From positions 39,833,366 through 39,897,365 of the forward strand of contig CAIIXF020000001.1 in assembly GCA_903813345.2 (NCBI GenBank): a stretch of 64,000 nt of DNA. The letters run 5' to 3'. Origin of the DNA: Owenia fusiformis (taxonomy: Eukaryota > Annelida > Polychaeta > Sabellida > Oweniidae). Positions within the stretch are counted from its first letter, which is position 1, and each line of letters opens with the position of its first letter. This document shows, piece by piece, positions 12,515 through 23,134 of this stretch. A model generated the notes under the pieces. The model had not been told where the DNA came from, searched no databases, and saw only the letters and a list, made by a program, of their open reading frames with translations. The position numbers and the translations under genes are program-made.

Positions 12515-14677
12515 CTAATGGTGTCTGTACCATGTTATTGAATAAACTATAAAGGCAGCTGCTGAGTAGAGTAGTGCAGAAGAGAGATGTCTGTCCACCC
12601 CACATGTTGGGATGTCCCATGCGTTCTTGTCTGTCACTATTGTAGAATTCACCTCAATCCAGAATACTTCTTGTTGCCTTACAAATGTGCCTCTAAAATA
12701 AATATCAAAATTAATCAAAGATTTAATAAATTCTTTGAGATAAAAGTCCGATGGGCATACATTTGAAGTATATATTATCTATGATTATATACATTGAATT
12801 TAGCAAGTTTGAAATATACACTGTCCTTCTAACAGTGAACATTATTATAATGCTTTCATTCTGTTTTCATTCTCAAAAATCATAACATTTATTTAGGAAA
12901 TGTTATTATACTGCCTATTACCATTTAGTGGAAATTTTTTACTTTTCCATCTTGTATAGTTCCTTCATCCAATGTAGACTCTAGATTCTTACAAAATTGA
13001 TACAATAATCTGATTAACAATCAACTAAATGTTTGAAAATTCCATTTATTTTTTTCTCATCTTGTTTTTCAAATGTTGCTCTCACGCTTTATCATAACGA
13101 ATTTGAACATATTTTATAACATATAACTGGTTGTAATACCTGAACAGCACAGGGCCAAGGTTGGCGTTTTTTGATGTCCATGAAATTGTTTCATTGATCT
13201 TCCAGTTTCGTGTTGTGTGGGTGGCAGCACTCTGCAAAATATGAGATGAAAGCTTAATAGATTTAATTGCGCACACACGTTCAATTTGGCTTGCTTGTTT
13301 CAAGTTTTGTGTCACTTATTTTTATGCTTGTATGTTTTCCATGTGGCTTGCATGCATATGGTGATGTCGAAGAGGCTCGTGGAATGTTCAATAAGGATCA
13401 TAAGAAGTTGATAGTAATCAATCGCACCCCCCCCCCCTGACTGAAAGCTGCCTACGCCCCTGAATCTCTAATAAAAAGAACTACATTGAGTTCATCTAGA
13501 CATTAATTATCACTTGTAAGTACATGATTTTGTTTAAGATCTTTATCAGATTAAATTGTGATGATGGTATTATAGCTCTTGTATTTGGGGTTGATTGGGA
13601 GATTGTCACAAATGTGGGAAATTGTTTTGTATCTTGAGGTTTTAAGATGATGTCATTGTACCTTTCCTGGCTATTGTATAGTGTTCAGGGTTTTTCGAAC
13701 AATCTCATATGATATAGATTTTAGCGAACGTGGGGGTTATCAATGATTGCGCTGATTAGACTGTATCTTGTACTTATTGTGCTGAGGAGACCGCCATCTC
13801 CATTGGTTGTTCTACAGGAACTGATTGTACAAAAACACAACCATCCCTACATGCCCTAGTGATGATGCTACACCAGGTGCAGATATGATACAATAAAGCC
13901 CTCAGGTTCGCTACATATAATTTTAGGTCATGAGGGATATGGTAAAAATCATGGGGATATGATATATGTCATGTGAGGATATGTGATCTAGTCCCGGGGA
14001 TCTAGTCGAGACTGTTTATGGGAGACGATACATGTAGTTTCGTTGCAAGCTTACCCGCTGTCTATTCCAACATGTTACCGCAGACATCCTATCATCATAT
14101 GTTCGGAACTCTCCTACTGGGTCATCATGTACTCTGTAGGTGATTGGATGGGGGGCTGCCGTGGAGTACCCGGGAAATGGTGTTGTCACGGGGTCGGTTA
14201 TTTCACGACATTTCACCTTCCTTGCTTGGATAAGAACTCCGGAATAGTAACCACCCCATAAAGCTCTAAGTTGAACTGAAACAGAACATTGGAAGAGTAA
14301 GAAATTGTCATAATATGAATTCATACCTTCGGAGAAATATTTTAGATAGTGAATGCCTGTTTCCTCGATTAATATGATGAGGCTAAAATCATAGGGCATC
14401 TAACAAATAAATAATGTGGAATACACTTACTATGAACTTCATCTCTGTCATGTACGTATTCATTCTTCAACGGTACTATTTCAAATGGCGGTTCTTTGGG
14501 CGAATTAGGGAGGGGTTGCCAATTCTGGGGATACTTTCCGTGCCTTGGCATCATTGTATCACATGCCTGTTGGGGTGCTCCATTTGGAAAACTCCATACT
14601 ACTCCCAGAGTTCCCAGTGTAATCAACAGAGTGATATACATGTACATCTTTGTCAAAATGGTTCTGAATATAAACAT
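12515..14677 (-). CDS. Reeler-domain secreted protein (putative defense protein type)
   Basis: Four exons on the minus strand: 14431-14677, 14055-14275, 13140-13231 and 12515-12692. Phases fit and the product is 245 aa from the ATG at 14677, or 235 aa from the ATG at 14647; which start is used is open, and the second gives the more compact signal peptide. A hydrophobic leader (ITLLITLGTLGVVWS) is followed by the Reeler-domain opening FPNGAPQQACDTMMPRHG. Exon 2 carries GGYYSGVLIQAR and VGEFRTYDD. Exons 3-4 carry SAATHTTRNWKINETISWTS and FRGTFVRQQEVFWIEV, the usual end of the domain. The C-terminus (SSALLYSAAAFIVYSITW, then YRHH) is hydrophobic and could anchor the protein. Reeler proteins occur in insect and mollusc 'defense proteins' and in FRRS1; there is no DOMON or cytochrome b561 domain here, so this is the single-domain form. 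An extracellular immune role is inference. Confidence 0.88.
13418..13462. mobile_element. Right-end fragment of the CAGGGGCGTAGCCAGC MITE family
   Basis: A poly-C tract followed by tgactgaaagctgcctacgc and CCCTG matches the right ends at 33968 and 39939. No left end lies nearby. It is a truncated copy just upstream of exon 3 of the Reeler gene, in its intron 2. Confidence 0.7.
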
Positions 14678-15496
14678 ATTGTATATAAGTCTTCAGGTTT
14701 TATTTGACGGATTATTCTATCTAGAAACATTACTATATCATACAATAAACATAATGCTGAATATGACCATGCTAGTATATGTCTTGTAGTTTGTTTGGTC
14801 AGTTTGGTATATTGACCAGGAAATGTAGATTGTAAAGCATAATGTTGAACTATATAATCATATTTGAATCTGATTAACAGAAATATGCTAAATAGTTTCA
14901 AAATTGGATCTTTTCAATAATGATTCGAGGAACAGTGTGTTAGTCGTAATATAAACCTTTATAAATAAGTGTTCTTTAAGTATTCAACTTATCTTTTTAG
15001 GCTTACGTACCTTTTAATAGAAAAGCAGTTGAAAGTGTGCCTTAATAATCATTCCTCCATTTTGTTTGTTAAACTACATAAATGATATCAGTTTGAACTT
15101 TGATATCATAGATCTGATTCTATAAACAATGATTCACGAATAAGGGTCAATCATTAACTAGCTTTTGCAAACCGTTGGGTATAGTTATTAGTACTGTCCT
15201 TCACACGTACAGGGTGATCAAACATAGTTGTATCCTTCATAAATATGTACTTTACAATTTTGTTTAGCAGCCTCAAAGATTTAATATATCATTGATAATG
15301 TGAGTCATTTTGCAACAGAATTTACATCTTAAATGATCAAATCGTGTTTATCTTAAATACTGTTTTATATTACGGTATTTACCATTTGGATAATTTAGCA
15401 TCGTATTAATGAATTATCAATCAATCCAGACAAAATTGTTTATTTTTTATGGATGAATATATTTTGCACGCATGAATTGGTTTATCCACATAAGAT
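14678..15496. other. Gap between Reeler and GH128 genes
   Basis: About 820 bp of AT-rich sequence separates two genes on the same strand. It must hold the 3' UTR of the GH128 gene and the promoter of the Reeler gene. I recognise no coding exon or repeat here. Confidence 0.5.
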
Positions 15497-18238
15497 TTAT
15501 TCAAAATTTGGTCTAAAATTGTTGTAATATTCCCCCAATTCTGTCAGGTCCGATGAAAAGGCATCCATGAGATTCACGGTGGGATTTGTCACTCCACCCT
15601 CATTCATCTTGCGGTTGACGTACCAGGAATAGCGAAACACAAAGCTTGCTGCTTCTAATCGTGGAAGTAACTCAGCCATGTAGTTCAGTTGCCTCACTGT
15701 CGAATCTCCACCTATTGGTATAATCACCAAGATGACGATAGGTTAAAGGGAGACATTGCGTCATGACAAAGAAAAAAGGAAGAAGAATGTGGAAACAAGT
15801 CACTCACACTGTCAATTAAATGCATACAAAGCTTTTGTGCAAATATTAAGCCGTTACTAGTATACTATGTCATTTAGATAGTTGATTTCAGCGAAAACAT
15901 CCATCAAACGCTAGAATGTACCTGGACACGCGAACTCAGTCAGCCATATTGGTTTCTCATATGCCAACCATAACGCCTCAAGGAAATCCATCATGCTATC
16001 AGGGTTGCACGTATAGAAATGTGTTGCGAGATAATCTACCTGACAACCCTGACATAGGTCGAAGAACTCGTTGAACCATTCGAAGGCATCTCCATGACAA
16101 TTCAGCTCAGACCCACAGGGAACTGCGGCGGGAGACACCAGCTGTTTGCCGGTCCTTCGCGCCTCAGCTTCCATTTCTGGCCACACAAGAGCAGCCTCAG
16201 CTGGTGTCATATCAGCCTTTATGCAAAATATTGACGAGTTTATGTAACCAAAGGAGGACCTTACCCTACTATCACACCAAACTAGTTCTCACTACGTTCT
16301 CGAAAACGGGTTTCAACTGTGTACGAACGGACTGGACCTACTAAGAACCGTTTGAGATCTATTTACAAACGTCATCGAACGTACTCGAACGGGTAGGTCC
16401 TCTAGAACTTAGACAATGCTCAAAATGTTCTCGTGGTCGTCACGTTCTACAATTAGAACGAGTGAAAACGTACTAAAGACGAGCTGGACGCACTACGAAC
16501 GGAACCGTCGTACTTCAATCCTACTAGGGACGTTTTAACAACGAGTTTAACTGTCTGAGGACGTGTTGAGAACGAGGTAGAGCTAATTGCAAACGGGTTT
16601 AAACTGATTAAGAACGTATTTAACACTGCTTATGAACGAGTTAGCAAAAATATAGCTATCACACCAAACAAGTTGCCACTGCGTTCTTCAAAACTGGTTT
16701 TAAACTGTGTGCGAACGGAATGAACGTAGCTGCAACTTTCTAAGGTCTATTTACGAACTTTATTAACGTTCTCAGACGGGAATGTGATTTTAGAATTTTG
16801 AATCGATTCAAAATTCGATGGCGACCATACCGTTCTGTAATCAGGTCATGTTGACCTTCTAGACTAAGGGACGCGTTCTACTACGTTGCACACCGACGTG
16901 GTGCGACCTGAACGAACTGCGAACGAGATGGACGTATTGAAGACTGTTTAAGAACGAAGAAGCTAATTATTCCAGACATATTTCCCGACCACAGCCAGAT
17001 TGAGCCCGTTTTACGACGTTTTCGTAGGACTGGCAAGAACGGGTAAGAACTAGTTTGGTGTGATAGGGGGGTTAGTACAGGCCCGTATTCCCCGTAACCA
17101 TGGTAGGTTTGGGGAATTTCTACTTGGCAGAAAATTCTTTCATTTATCCCCACCCCATGGATTTTAAAAAACCGACCCCCTCCCCTTGGCAAAAGCTGGC
17201 TAAAATGGTGATCAGGAAACATAAATAAGATAAATTGCATGAAACAATGTCATCACTTGGCCGTAATTTCAAAAGTATAACAACTTGTTACAGACGCCTA
17301 TACCCGAACACTGGTCACGGTGTAATAGTCATTATGGGGCACAGATCATCCCTAGCAGGATAAAATGTGATAACAATACTCTTATATAACTCCAAGGATT
17401 AAATACTAAATAACTATGCATCACCTGTCCCCTGTGATTGGGCTCGTTGAACCCAAGAATGTAACTTCCCGTTGATGGAAATCGATCAGTGACATTTGTA
17501 CGACTCCACCACTTCCATTGCATCGGGACGTACTCTATGTGATCCGGCGGTGTCCATTCAGGGTTGGCAGTGCAGTTGTTTCGTCTCTCATACATTGGCC
17601 AATGGCCCCAGTCATACCTACCTCATAGTATTTCTCAATAGATTAAAATGGCACAAATGATAAAACGTCAGGAATATGAATCAGAATATTCAACTGTCCA
17701 AGAACTGTACAAGATTGACTGGTTAGTGATCATGCAACCAAACTTGTATTCGCGAATGCAAATAGCGGCTAGCGCCTACCGGATTAAACTACTATTCATT
17801 GGCAACTCATTTAAATATGACAATCAAGTACCTGCCACTATTCCTTCATAGAATGAGTTGGTCAAAAAATAGTAGGTTAATCCGGTACCAGACAGCCGAA
17901 AGTTGCATTCACGAATACAAGCTTAGATGATATCCTCTGTAAAAGGGTAGGAGGTCCTATCAAAATATGGTCCTACTCTTCATTGATTTATATGGTGACC
18001 TCTTTCCCTTATTATCTTGTATACCCTTGGAAAACCCTTGGACAAGTCGACAAAATTCACTGATTAGCCACCATATAGATTAGGAATCTTACCACCATGT
18101 CACATCTTCGCCCCACGGACTATAGTCACTGCAGAAGTTAACGCTGGGTGTAAGTGCCGCACCTTTCTTAATTGAAGGTCTCGACTCTCCAGAAGTTAGA
18201 CCTAAACAGACGAGTCCGATCATGAAAACCAAAAACAT
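15497..18238 (-). CDS. GH128-type glycosyl hydrolase catalytic-core protein, secreted
   Basis: Four exons: 18093-18238, 17425-17617, 15922-16216 and 15497-15711. GT-AG junctions with matching phases give 282 aa. Residues 1 to about 18 (MFLVFMIGLVCLGLTSGES) form a signal peptide. The fold opens VTWWYDWGHWP (46-56) and continues HIEYVPMQWKWW. The acid/base motif ILGFNEPN has Glu107, MTPAEAA follows, then VSPA, QVDYLATHFY and the nucleophile motif KPIWLTEFACPG with Glu207. This is the Asl1-like/Glyco_hydro_cc (PF11790, CAZy GH128) family of beta-1,3-glucanases. Both glutamates are present, so it is probably active on fungal or algal beta-glucan; the substrate is inferred. The family is best known from fungi and bacteria. 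The presence of introns and metazoan splice sites shows it is a resident gene, not contamination. It lies next to the secreted Reeler gene on the same strand. A mobile element sits in intron 2. Confidence 0.93.
16269..17066. mobile_element. 798-bp inverted-repeat element in GH128 intron 2
   Basis: A near-perfect 21-bp terminal repeat starts CTATCACACCAAACTAGTTC and is mirrored at 17046-17066. The interior is full of a short GAACG/CGTTC motif in both directions. A second copy of the left terminus lies inside at 16656, so the element is part-tandem. No open frame looks like a transposase and no clean target duplication is visible. Confidence 0.75.
17936..18062 (+). mobile_element. 5' fragment of the CCGGTGTAAAAG MITE family
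   Basis: The sequence from tgtaaaagggtaggaggtcc onward matches the left part of copies at 37967, 42180 and 58773. The right end (CTTTCACACCGG) is missing. It lies in intron 1 of the GH128 gene, close to exon 1. Confidence 0.75.
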
Positions 18239-18414
18239 TTTTGCTTAACTGGCTATTCTTACTAAAAACAATTGTTGACTTTGGCCATGTAGTTGATAGT
18301 GTGTGAGTAATTACAGATGTTATGAACTTGAATTATATTTCTGTCACAATGAACAACTGAATATAGGTCTGCTATGTGTGAAATACTTAATAAATAGAAA
18401 CATTTTGAGGAATT

Positions 18415-18515
18415 ACTCTTTTTCTTATGCAAAATCTCTTTTTCTTATGTAAAATCACTTTTTCTTATGTAAAATCACTTTTTATGTAAAATCACTTTTT
18501 CTTATGTAAAATCAC
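18415..18515. repeat. 20-bp minisatellite, about five copies
   Basis: The unit is ctttttcttatgtaaaatca, with one copy missing four bases. It lies about 180 bp upstream of the GH128 start codon, in its presumed promoter region. Confidence 0.9.
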
Positions 18516-18813
18516 CATGGGTAGTCGTACCGAGTAATTGTGTTGATCAAAAGCATGACTGACCTCTGAATGAAATGTATCTTAGTTCCCCAAACGCCAA
18601 TGCGCCGGACATCACCCACTTTACCCTTCCTTTAAAATGGATGATGATGACCGGAGCCCTGCGTCCGAAGGATGTACGCAATGCTCTTGAAATGTCGATA
18701 AATCTCCCCGTCAATTCATTTCGAGATGAAGGTTTCGACTAATCCATGCAGTAGACCTTTCCAATAAGCCCTTCCACCTTTTGGTATATCAAATAAGTTA
18801 TGATATATTCACA

Positions 18814-19316
18814 CCGGAATAGCCTGACAACGGTAAAGTCAGATATCGTTTTCACAAATGGCGGACATACTAGTAACCGTCGCTTTAACTCTCATCACTT
18901 TGTCCTCATTTCATGGGATTTTATCGTCGCTAATTCTGTGTATGTATTAAACTCTTGTTATGATGTTTCATATGAAATCCCAATTTCGTTCAAATTGGGT
19001 CGTGAATCGCCACAATATAGCGTCGATATCGTCAATGACAACGGAATCTGAATTTGGGTAATCTAGAAAGACAACGGCATATGGTAATTACAGTGTCCGT
19101 TGTCCCGTATCTCATTTTGATCGGTTAAATTAAAGACTTTATTTCATCATTAACTGTACAATGAGTATTAAGACACTTTGATTGAATGTTGTTCCAAAGG
19201 AATTTAGTCTAGGTGCTCTATTAAACATACAGTTCATGAAAATCTAATTGAAGCGACGGTTAAGTCCGCCATTTGTGACAACGGTATCTGACTCTACCGT
19301 TGTCAGGCTATTCCGG
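18814..19316. mobile_element. 503-bp MITE with roughly 66-bp terminal inverted repeats
   Basis: The left arm starts CCGGAATAGCCTGACAACGG; the right arm, 19251-19316, is its complement with few mismatches. TATGATAT follows the right end directly (19317-19324) and also lies 7 bp before the left end (18799-18806), so an 8-bp target duplication with slightly longer left terminus is likely. Confidence 0.82.
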
Positions 19317-20879
19317 TATGATATTGGCTGCAAGACTGATGATGTCATAAGTTGTACTTTTCAAGTTAAACGGGCAATGAACATATTTTTGAAGGAAAAG
19401 GACAAAATATTATTTGAGACATGTTACTCACACACTCAATCAAATATGATAAAAACTTTAATTTGGGTCAATACTGAAGTGAAAAAAATTACTTGCATAG
19501 AAAACAGCATTTGAAGTTCAGATATCTAAAGAAGTGAATTACCACTTTTCACAAAGTGCATGTTTTAAATAACTCTTGAATTAAAAGATGGCGTATGTTT
19601 GAAAATCCTATCAAAAATGAATAAGGATAATTAATGCAAACAACAATGCCATCTTTCAATGGCATTGCTATAAACTTGAAATATATAAATTGATAGATCA
19701 AAAATATTTTTTCATGATCTAGTGTCAACTCTGATGGGATCTGTTTGAACTGTTTTGGTGTCAAATGAAAGATCGGGTACTTATTAATCCATTGGAAATA
19801 CTATGACGATCAAATATGAGATTTCATTTACGCATTTTGTTCCTTTAATGCAGTAGACAGTAGGTATTCGTCTAAGATATAACTAGTGACACCATCTAGC
19901 TAATTCATCAGAACTTCTTTGATTTACCAAAATGTATTATACGTGTGACAAGCTCAAGGAGGGAAAATCGACATAAATGTATTACTAAGATTAAAGAGGA
20001 TATAATGAATAGCAGAAATATCAATATTTTTGCTTGTTGCTTGCTGTGTGTCTATAATTGTATTAATGAAGGATATAAAAGATCATTGTATTTTTTAAAC
20101 AATCTGTGCGCATTTATATCCGTTGTTGTAATCTAAGAAAATATCTCACACAGGACATAATTTCATTTCTCTTCAGGTAATTTTTCTGATAAACTGTAGC
20201 ACAGGTATACAATTTATTCAATAATGACGCATTTCTACAATACAGCATCCGATAGGTTTGTAAGGTAGTCAGAATGGAAGTGTCAGCGAGAGAAAGTATA
20301 ATACAATAGAATAAGGGCAGGTGATATGGATTAAAGAAGTTCGATAAATGTATGCTCTGCTCAGATGACAGTGTTTCTGTTTACAATGGTTTACATTGAA
20401 CCTAATTACACATCAAGGAATTTATCGTCGAAAGTACCATTTGATTATAAACTGCAATTTATTGGATGGTATCGCTACATCTAAATTGAGATCAACAGCA
20501 ATGAAGATTAATAAAACATTGAGGATTCCTACAGATCAACAGGGATTTGCCAGAAATGATTTTCAGGTGAGCTTAATTATGTATAAATTACTTTTCATAC
20601 TATTACGTGCAAGTAAAAGCCATGATATAACTACTCAAATCAATTCTAATAAAGCTATAAAATATTGTTGTTTTCGATATCATTCTACCAGATGCGACAC
20701 ATTGATTTAATATTATATATTATGTTATAGAAGAAGGAAATCAGAGCAGTTCGTTACCAGGCAATAGGGAAATTTAATATACCACATCGAGAGACAATAT
20801 TGAACTATATATCCAGATCAGGAGAAATGGACGCTTGACACTTTTATAGTAAGAAGTATACTAAATAAGAAGTAGAACA
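19317..20879. other. Upstream region of the TMEM200-like gene
   Basis: AT-rich sequence with no recognised exon. The last few hundred bases must hold the promoter and 5' UTR of the gene at 20880. Splice-like sites exist (for example ttttcaggtgagc near 20565) and an upstream non-coding exon cannot be ruled out. Confidence 0.4.
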
Positions 20880-22307
20880 ATGGGGATGGTTGCAAGAGGT
20901 GGTCTAAAGAACCACACACGAGATGACCCCACAATTCTTAACAGAAAGCTGAAAAGGAAAAAGAGGAGGACCAGCAAATATAGGTTTCACCTTCCATTTC
21001 TTTGGCGCGCCTGTGTTGCATGTATCTTGGGATTGCTGATCATCGGCGGAGGTGGAGCCATGTGTTCTTTTGGGTTCTTGGCAGATGAGTATTCGACATC
21101 TGAACATATAAATAAAACAACAAAGGCACGCTATGACATTGTCGATCATCAGTTGAGGAGTCATTTGAAAAACTCGGTTTATGGAGGTGCAGTGTTAATG
21201 GGCTTTGGTCTGTTCGTCATTGTGGTATCTTGCGTAATCGTATGCGATGAAAGAGACCGACAGATTAAAGAAATGGAAGAAGCTGATGTTGAACGAGAAA
21301 AGAACAAACCAAGTTTTTACGATGCTATTATCGGTCAGTTTAGAAATATAAAAGACGTTACTCAAACAAATTGTCAGGACAATTTAGGTTTTCAAGGTGA
21401 CGTATCGAACAGATTAAGCGTGACACCTCGACCTGGTCCGAGTTGTACATCTGGTTCGTTGTCCCCAAGTAGCGCCAAATACATCCTCCCAAGACAGTCC
21501 TTAGATTATTTAAGTGAGAATGATACGGATTCGATGAACAGCGCTTACCCTCATATGGATATCGTTATTACTGATGCGGATAAAGAACCAAGGAGTAAAT
21601 CTTTAGATTTTACCAAAATTCGAGAAAACTCTCCGGATATCTTAAATGAATCTATGAAATTCCCATCCATGTCGTGTCTACGGGAGGATATCGTACCGAA
21701 CTTCTTGGAGCAAAAAAGACCCAAGACCACTGCTGGAAAACATTGCATAAGGGAAATATACTCTCCAGATTTGAGACGGCCAAAAACAGCTCAAATCGAT
21801 GGCCATGACAACAAAATCGCTAGTGCAACGAACATTGATCGTTCAATTATAGCTAGAAAAGATCAACTGAGACCCAAATCTATGATGGGTATCAGACCAA
21901 TGTATTCGCAAACAGGGGACGTATGTCTGTTTAACATAGACGAATTCGATACAGACTCTATTGATGATGATATGTCCATAAATGGTACCATAAATGGTAA
22001 TACATCGCCCCAAGTATTACAGATTCATCCTGATGATGATTTTGAAATAATGGAGAACAGGTCTGACAAGTGCGAATCCTCTTCCGATGATACTTATGCG
22101 GTTGGTGAAAATAATATCCAAATAGAAAAAGAACAAGACGGATATACTTTGGAGGATGCTGTTTTCGTGAAACAAACAAAAGGAGTAACTTTGCGTTCTT
22201 CAACTAATGAAACTAGGACTGGGAGAAATAGACACAACAGGACAGAGAGTATTGCCTCATCTGATACTGATGGGGCCAAAACTAACCTTACTAATGTAAC
22301 CATTTAA
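20880..22307 (+). CDS. Two-pass membrane protein, TMEM200-like
   Basis: One uninterrupted coding exon of 475 aa, starting MGMVARGGLK. A basic stretch (KLKRKKRR) precedes TM1 at about 41-66 (ACVACILGLLIIGGGGAM). A short loop holds one N-glycosylation site (N78-K-T). TM2 follows at about 101-122 (GGAVLMGFGLFVIVVSCVIV), then a charged DERDRQIKEMEE segment. The same layout, including MGxGxFxxxxxxxI before a charged E-R-D motif, is seen in the vertebrate TMEM200A/B/C family. The long acidic and Ser-rich tail has repeated RPK(T/S) patches and an RSKSLDFTKI motif like the SKSLDLD motif of TMEM200A. Molecular function is unknown even in vertebrates. Family assignment is by topology and short motifs, so it is moderate. 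The gene lies alone on the plus strand, about 4.5 kb from the K+ channel gene, which ends facing it. Confidence 0.65.
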   Translation: MGMVARGGLKNHTRDDPTILNRKLKRKKRRTSKYRFHLPFLWRACVACILGLLIIGGGGAMCSFGFLADEYSTSEHINKTTKARYDIVDHQLRSHLKNSVYGGAVLMGFGLFVIVVSCVIVCDERDRQIKEMEEADVEREKNKPSFYDAIIGQFRNIKDVTQTNCQDNLGFQGDVSNRLSVTPRPGPSCTSGSLSPSSAKYILPRQSLDYLSENDTDSMNSAYPHMDIVITDADKEPRSKSLDFTKIRENSPDILNESMKFPSMSCLREDIVPNFLEQKRPKTTAGKHCIREIYSPDLRRPKTAQIDGHDNKIASATNIDRSIIARKDQLRPKSMMGIRPMYSQTGDVCLFNIDEFDTDSIDDDMSINGTINGNTSPQVLQIHPDDDFEIMENRSDKCESSSDDTYAVGENNIQIEKEQDGYTLEDAVFVKQTKGVTLRSSTNETRTGRNRHNRTESIASSDTDGAKTNLTNVTI

Positions 22308-22639
22308 ACATTATAACACAATCTCTTAATGGTGGGCTAAAATAGTATACCCAAATGGAAAAGTGAAATGAAAGTGTATTAATCTTAGATGATGCGTCAG
22401 TACATCATTGTATTTGTGAAGATAATTGAATTCCGAATTCTCCATAATTTGATGTGAATGAGATCTCATGAACGGGAACACAGATATGTCGCGCGGGGTA
22501 TGGTCCGTTTTCTGACGAATGATATTAACTTCTTCAGAGACCCATTGTGTATGTTTTAGATTCTATACATCCTTACTTTAAATACGGCAGTATGGCGTCA
22601 TCTTGCTTGAAATTTAATTTTCGTTAAAATGATGTCATA

Positions 22640-23134
22640 CACTGGTGATCCGCTCGATTCGGTAGCAAAATGTCGGAACGTCGAACGTACGATGTTTCTT
22701 TTTTCCTCATTTCACGCGTTGTAGGTAGAATCCCAACGACATTTATTCTCACAAACATACAATCAGTATCATATGTTTTAGAAAATGCACATGTTTGCGA
22801 AAAATAGCTCAGAAGACAACAGAATCGTCGATTTAATTCCTCACTTAAGTTACATAAACGGTATGGGTTAAAAGGGCAGATCTTAACTGTTTTTCGAAAA
22901 ACCGTTTATATGTAACTTAAGTGAGGAATTAAATCGACGATTATGTTGTCTTGTGAACTACGTGTTCGCAAATATGTACATTTTCTTAAACATATATGAT
23001 ACTGATATACGTTTGTGATAAGAATGTCGTGGGAATTCTGACAACGTGTGAAATAAGGAAAAAAGAAAAATCGTACCGTCGATGTTCCGACATTTTCGTT
23101 TCGGTAACCAGCGTATTTGAGTGTATCACCAGTG
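22640..23134. mobile_element. Fold-back element with roughly 235-bp arms
   Basis: Left arm about 22640-22870 (starts CACTGGTGAT) and right arm about 22905-23134 (ends ATCACCAGTG) are inverted copies with about 85-90% identity by eye, separated by a short loop. It starts 333 bp after the stop codon of the TMEM200-like gene, so it may lie within the 3' UTR. No open frame of note. Confidence 0.88.
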
